A DNA stretch of 9,817 bases from positions 1 through 9,817 of the forward strand of contig JAKDNQ010000071.1 of the NCBI GenBank assembly GCA_030456405.1. The letters are read 5' to 3'. The stretch comes from Nitrospira sp. (GTDB lineage Bacteria; Nitrospirota; Nitrospiria; Nitrospirales; Nitrospiraceae). Position numbers and translations under genes: made by a program. Positions 6,433 to 9,817 of the stretch are shown here, piece after piece (positions within the stretch are counted from its first letter, which is position 1; each line of letters starts with the position of its first letter). The notes beneath the pieces were generated by a model. That model did no database searches. It saw only the letters and a program-made list of their open reading frames with translations, and was not told the DNA's origin.

Positions 6433-9400
6433 CTATCCTGGTTTCTGGTTATCTAGTACGCCTAGGAGGGTAGCTACAATTGTTTTGGGATCCTGGCTGA
6501 AAGAAGCCACGGTTCCGATCTGCCTCTCTCTTATGCGATCTGCCGGCGCTCCAATATCGAGCGTGATGGGATGCAACCCGAGCCGCCATGCCTCGGATAG
6601 TGTATAGCTGAATGTTTCCGGCCACACGCTCAAGAACAGCGCGACGGTACATCCGATTTCTCGCACAATACCCTCCAGCTCTTCCGGTTTGTACCGCCCT
6701 GTAATTTCCACATTGGTCAGTTTCGTGAACACATTATCGCAACAGGTGTAGCCGATCACCACGAATTTGATCGGCAGCCCTCGGCGCTCGGCATACTTGG
6801 CACACGCCAGCAGAAGATCCGAGCCCTTAGGCTGACCTATCGCTCCAAGCACGGCCACGCGGTACGGCAATGAGCCGTCCCACTCCCGTTGTTTGAACGT
6901 GAATTCAGACTCCGGATGTGGCACCACCTCGATCGCCTGAGTGGGGAGATAGGTATTGATGCGCCTCTTGGTGTCTTCGCTCGGCGCCAGCACGTGTCGA
7001 GCGTTCCGCAACTGAAGCCCATGGAAACCCCGCCACCGTGCGACGGTCCCCCCCACTTCCTCGAGCCGTTCGTCGATGTCGTGGTCGAGGGCGTTCGCCT
7101 TGATGCAGCGTTCGCAGACGGTAATGTCTGGCTGGCCACAGTACCAGCCGGTGTCGTCGATTAGGTTGATGCGAGGGCAGACCAGATAGAAGTCATGAAT
7201 CATGACGTCGTACGGCACCTTGAGCATTTTGGGCAGCTGCCAGATATCGGCGCCAAACCCAAGCGTGTGGTGGAACTGAACGGACTCGATGGGCAGCTCC
7301 CGAAGCTGTTCGGCCAGCAACTGAACAGAGAGGTCATGAGGATATTCCATCTTCAGCGTCTTTTCATGTTCTCCGATGGCCGGAGCAAACTCGAGCGTGC
7401 CGGATGGCGTCGACCGTAAAATGAGTAGGGCGATGCCCTCTTTCTTTTTCATGGCGCACAAGTCACGTATCGCTGTCTCGGTCCCGCCACCCAGCCCATG
7501 AGTGATGAACAACACGTACCGGGCTGCAAGCCGCTTCATCAAACCCACGACCACCCTGCCCCGAGGGCCAGCAAGTGGATCGGCCTTGATAAAGCGCTGA
7601 ATTTTCCCCGCATAATCCGGATAGAATTTGTTCAGCTTGGCCAAATTTTGCTGCAGGCGCGGGGATTTTCCCGTATCGAACGAGACGGACCCGTGGTGCT
7701 GAACAAACACGTCGCAGGCGGCGACATGCCGCCACCCGCGATTAGACGCACGGATGCAAAACTCATTTTCTTCCCCATACCCCTTATCCCATTTTTCCTC
7801 GTCGAAATAACCGACTTCATTCAGCGTTTCTCGGCGAATGTACATGGCAAAGCCAATTGCCGTGGGAATATCCACCACTACGCCCGGATTGACTTGCGCG
7901 CAGAGCCCATTGAGATCCTCAGCTGATGCCCCCAGAGGCATCTCATTGTCGAAGCAGGTGCGTGGAAGGCTGCAAATGGTCGCCCGGTTGGAGAAGGGAG
8001 TGACGGTGCCGATCCCGGGAGCGGAATAGGCCGCCCGGCGCAACCCTTCCAGCCAGCCTTTAGGGACCACTGTATCCGAGTTAAGCAATACCACATCCCT
8101 ATAAGGATGCAGCTTCATCCCGCGGTTGACGGTAGCCACAAAACCCAGATTGTGTTGATTCTCCAGCAGCGTGAACCGCGATTCTGCGGCGAGGGCACGT
8201 AATTCCGCTGTCAACGCGGCATCCGGGCTACAATCATTGAGTATAATCAATTCGAAATCCTTTTCCGTTTGTGCCGTCAACACGCTACGAATGCACTCGA
8301 TCGTTTCCCGGAAACCTTTGTAGACAGGGACGATGACATCAACCGGCTCCTGCTCACCAGCTTGCATCTCCAACACGTCAGCAGGCGGTTTTGCAATGAT
8401 GTGAATTTCGGGAGGCCCGTACCGAACTTGATCGATCAGATAGGGGAAAAAATGTTGGCGGATGAGGGACATATCACTCTCTAAACCGGATCCATCGGCC
8501 TGCGGCAGCGCGAATAAGATGCTAGCAATATTTTCGACGGCATGAAGGACAAAATCCCTCCTGAATAGAACGTGCTCTTCTCCGCCGATGGCATCGGTGG
8601 TACCGGAGAAACATAACTTGAGACGCCGGATCTTCCAATCCTCTTTGGGACGTGGCAGCGCAATATCGAACCCAAAATTGGCTGTGACTCCGTTGAGCCC
8701 AAGCTTGCTGGCGACGTCAGTCCTGGAGCGGGATGTCTCTGTCGTTGCAACTAGCGATTTGTCGACATAGAGGTCGAGCTTAACCGGTACATCGGAAGCG
8801 TAGGCATTGACGATCCATCCCGAAACCTGTTCCAGCGAAAAGTGATCGACGTGACTCTTAATCATAGCCCGAAAGCTCTTTTCACCGCCAACCAAGTGTC
8901 TACCGCTGCCCGCAATACGAGCCGTCACCGTATGACTCTGCCCGTCATGCATGGAGTGAGGGATCGTGAATTCAAAGCCGCATTTGAATCGAGGCAACCC
9001 GGCAAGGCGCAGGTCCGGCCGGTCCAGATTTGCCGTGCTTGTACCAACTGACTTCCCATCGACAAGAATTTCAACTACGGCGTACGGCTGCGCCGGGTTA
9101 GCAACCACAGCCCAGCCGTACGCAACTATTCCGCGCAGGTAATCCAGCGACCCCCATCCGCCTCGCTCCGTCACTTCCAGGGGGCTGTTGCTCAAGAGCC
9201 TGCCGGTCAAGACTGCGCGCACTATCACTGTCTGGGAGTCCATGTTGCCTAGATAAGAACTCAGGTCGAATATAAATCCGCACCGCCCGCCAACACTGGC
9301 TGCGTAGCTGATATCAGGACGAGGCAAGTCCGCCGCTACTTTCCCTACTACTGTGCTACCAACCAATATTTCAAGTTCTACCGGCGTCATAGGATCGGCA

Positions 9401-9501
9401 GGGTCGACCGCCCATCCGAACAGCACCCCCCCCGCAATGCCATCCACGCAGCCTTTGAAGCTTTTCTCCATATGCGGAAACCAATTTGCAAATCTGATCA
9501 T
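6433..9501 (-). CDS. three-repeat, GT2 and GT4 fused glycosyltransferase, 1022 residues
   Basis: This probably acts in glycan assembly, using two sugar-transfer domains. Residues ~15-318 form three repeats of about 100 residues, each with a GW (FGWAVD 28-33, YGWAVV 128-133, SGWIVN 227-232), a beta-rich stretch and, in repeats 1 and 2, LPRPD/LDRPD and CGF motifs; these are likely beta-sandwich binding modules. Residues ~387-625 are a GT2 domain: DVIVPVYKG, LNDCSPD, NSD at 474-476 as the metal-binding DXD equivalent, and GYGEENEF 574-581 with the acidic base. Residues ~661-1015 are a GT4 domain: HGLGGGTE 668-675, GAIGQPKGSD 886-895, and an E-x7-E (E962, E970). Cys788, 796 and 799 sit in a YCG...CERC segment. 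No membrane segment is seen. ATG at 9501 gives the longest frame, but no strong ribosome-binding site is visible, and Met11 (MEKSFKG) is an alternative. Eight consecutive G's occur at codons 23-26. Confidence 0.85.
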   Translation of the reverse strand: MIRFANWFPHMEKSFKGCVDGIAGGVLFGWAVDPADPMTPVELEILVGSTVVGKVAADLPRPDISYAASVGGRCGFIFDLSSYLGNMDSQTVIVRAVLTGRLLSNSPLEVTERGGWGSLDYLRGIVAYGWAVVANPAQPYAVVEILVDGKSVGTSTANLDRPDLRLAGLPRFKCGFEFTIPHSMHDGQSHTVTARIAGSGRHLVGGEKSFRAMIKSHVDHFSLEQVSGWIVNAYASDVPVKLDLYVDKSLVATTETSRSRTDVASKLGLNGVTANFGFDIALPRPKEDWKIRRLKLCFSGTTDAIGGEEHVLFRRDFVLHAVENIASILFALPQADGSGLESDMSLIRQHFFPYLIDQVRYGPPEIHIIAKPPADVLEMQAGEQEPVDVIVPVYKGFRETIECIRSVLTAQTEKDFELIILNDCSPDAALTAELRALAAESRFTLLENQHNLGFVATVNRGMKLHPYRDVVLLNSDTVVPKGWLEGLRRAAYSAPGIGTVTPFSNRATICSLPRTCFDNEMPLGASAEDLNGLCAQVNPGVVVDIPTAIGFAMYIRRETLNEVGYFDEEKWDKGYGEENEFCIRASNRGWRHVAACDVFVQHHGSVSFDTGKSPRLQQNLAKLNKFYPDYAGKIQRFIKADPLAGPRGRVVVGLMKRLAARYVLFITHGLGGGTETAIRDLCAMKKKEGIALLILRSTPSGTLEFAPAIGEHEKTLKMEYPHDLSVQLLAEQLRELPIESVQFHHTLGFGADIWQLPKMLKVPYDVMIHDFYLVCPRINLIDDTGWYCGQPDITVCERCIKANALDHDIDERLEEVGGTVARWRGFHGLQLRNARHVLAPSEDTKRRINTYLPTQAIEVVPHPESEFTFKQREWDGSLPYRVAVLGAIGQPKGSDLLLACAKYAERRGLPIKFVVIGYTCCDNVFTKLTNVEITGRYKPEELEGIVREIGCTVALFLSVWPETFSYTLSEAWRLGLHPITLDIGAPADRIRERQIGTVASFSQDPKTIVATLLGVLDNQKPG
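9426..9433 (-). repeat. run of eight G's in the glycosyltransferase coding strand
   Basis: CCCCCCCC on the plus strand lies about 70 bases after the start of the large glycosyltransferase gene (codons 23-26, Ala-Gly-Gly-Val). Loss or gain of one base here would shift the frame early in the gene. Such tracts act as phase-variation switches in surface-glycan genes of some bacteria, but a single tract of eight shows only that switching is possible. Confidence 0.6.
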
Positions 9502-9655
9502 GTCTTTTTAACGGGCTCCACTATTATGGGATAAGAACGACATAGTGCACTTCGCGTCGGTCTCTAAGCAGTTCCTGGCCGATACTTTCTACTGCAAAGT
9601 ACGGATCTTCCCCGTTCGAACTCCAGTCATAATCACACTCACCATGGCACTGACC
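9502..9655 (-). other. spacer with possible coding remnant between the two genes
   Basis: This 154-base gap follows the stop of the coiled-coil gene. In the same frame as that gene, the minus strand stays open for 43 codons after the TGA (GQCHGECDYDWSSNGEDPYF, AVESIGQELLRDRREVHYVV, then LIP) and stops at 9524. It has no ATG and no recognised motif. It may be a broken extension of the upstream gene or chance. Confidence 0.35.
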
Positions 9656-9817
9656 TCATTCAACGGTCTTCTGTTCGGCACACGTTAAAACCTTCGCTTC
9701 CTGCTCGCCGATCATCCGCTCCAGGTTCTCGATATGCCGGTCCTTCTCCTTCACCGCCTGGGTTAGCCCCGCAACCTGCGCCTGCAACTCGCCCACTTCC
9801 TGCGTCAGCAGCTCCAC
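9656..9817 (-). CDS. C-terminal coiled coil of a gene entering from the right
   Basis: 53 codons are open from the window edge to a TGA at 9658-9656: VELLTQEVGELQAQVAGLTQ, then AVKEKDRHIENLERM, IGEQEAKVLTCAEQKTVE. Leu/Val/Ile residues recur at heptad spacing among Glu, Gln and Lys, which marks a coiled coil. Such tails occur on glycosyltransferases and methyltransferases in polysaccharide clusters, so this may be one, but the domain that would show its function is outside the window. The direction matches the glycosyltransferase that follows after 154 bases. Confidence 0.6.
   Translation of the reverse strand: MELLTQEVGELQAQVAGLTQAVKEKDRHIENLERMIGEQEAKVLTCAEQKTVE

Noticed and set aside
1..9817. 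CRISPR array, tRNA or rRNA genes
   Set aside because: I saw no regularly spaced repeats, no cloverleaf-like sequence and no rRNA-like stretch.

Overview
This window looks like an accessory surface-polysaccharide island of a Gram-negative, fairly GC-rich bacterium, probably a proteobacterium. That placing is inferred from the gene types, the signal peptide and the insertion-sequence families; no rRNA or housekeeping gene fixes the taxon. Most genes read leftward on the minus strand. Only one convincing gene, a Stf0-type sulfotransferase, reads rightward.

Layout in minus-strand order: the coiled-coil C-terminal end of a gene entering from the right edge (9817-9656); a 1022-residue glycosyltransferase with three N-terminal 'GWA' repeats, a GT2 domain and a GT4 domain (9501-6433); a broken hexapeptide acyltransferase (6352-6061); an intact P-loop sulfotransferase (6007-5066); a broken, shortened copy of a secreted protein (5042-4683); a broken TylF-type methyltransferase (4639-3954); a decayed IS30-family element (3940-3007); and the intact copy of the secreted protein (2975-1653), whose family I do not recognise. 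This last gene converges on the Stf0 gene (826-1656), and their stop codons overlap. The left edge holds a frameshifted ISNCY-type transposase fragment (270 to the edge) with its presumed element end at about 298-340. The roughly 480 bases between it and Stf0 contain two inverted repeats and no gene I can support.

The intact genes fit one theme. The large enzyme would build or extend a glycan, and two sulfotransferases from different families would transfer sulfate from PAPS onto it or a related acceptor. The acyltransferase and methyltransferase once added acetyl or methyl groups but are now inactive. A secreted protein of unknown function is encoded at the end of the array. The locus is decaying: at least five separate genes carry frameshifts, nonsense codons or deletions, next to two dead transposases.

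The main points for a second look are the unrecognised secreted protein and its degenerate upstream paralogue, the tandem beta-repeat/GT2/GT4 architecture with a run of eight G's near its start, and the IS30 remnant that sits directly upstream of the secreted gene and produces a misleading 692-codon fused reading frame.
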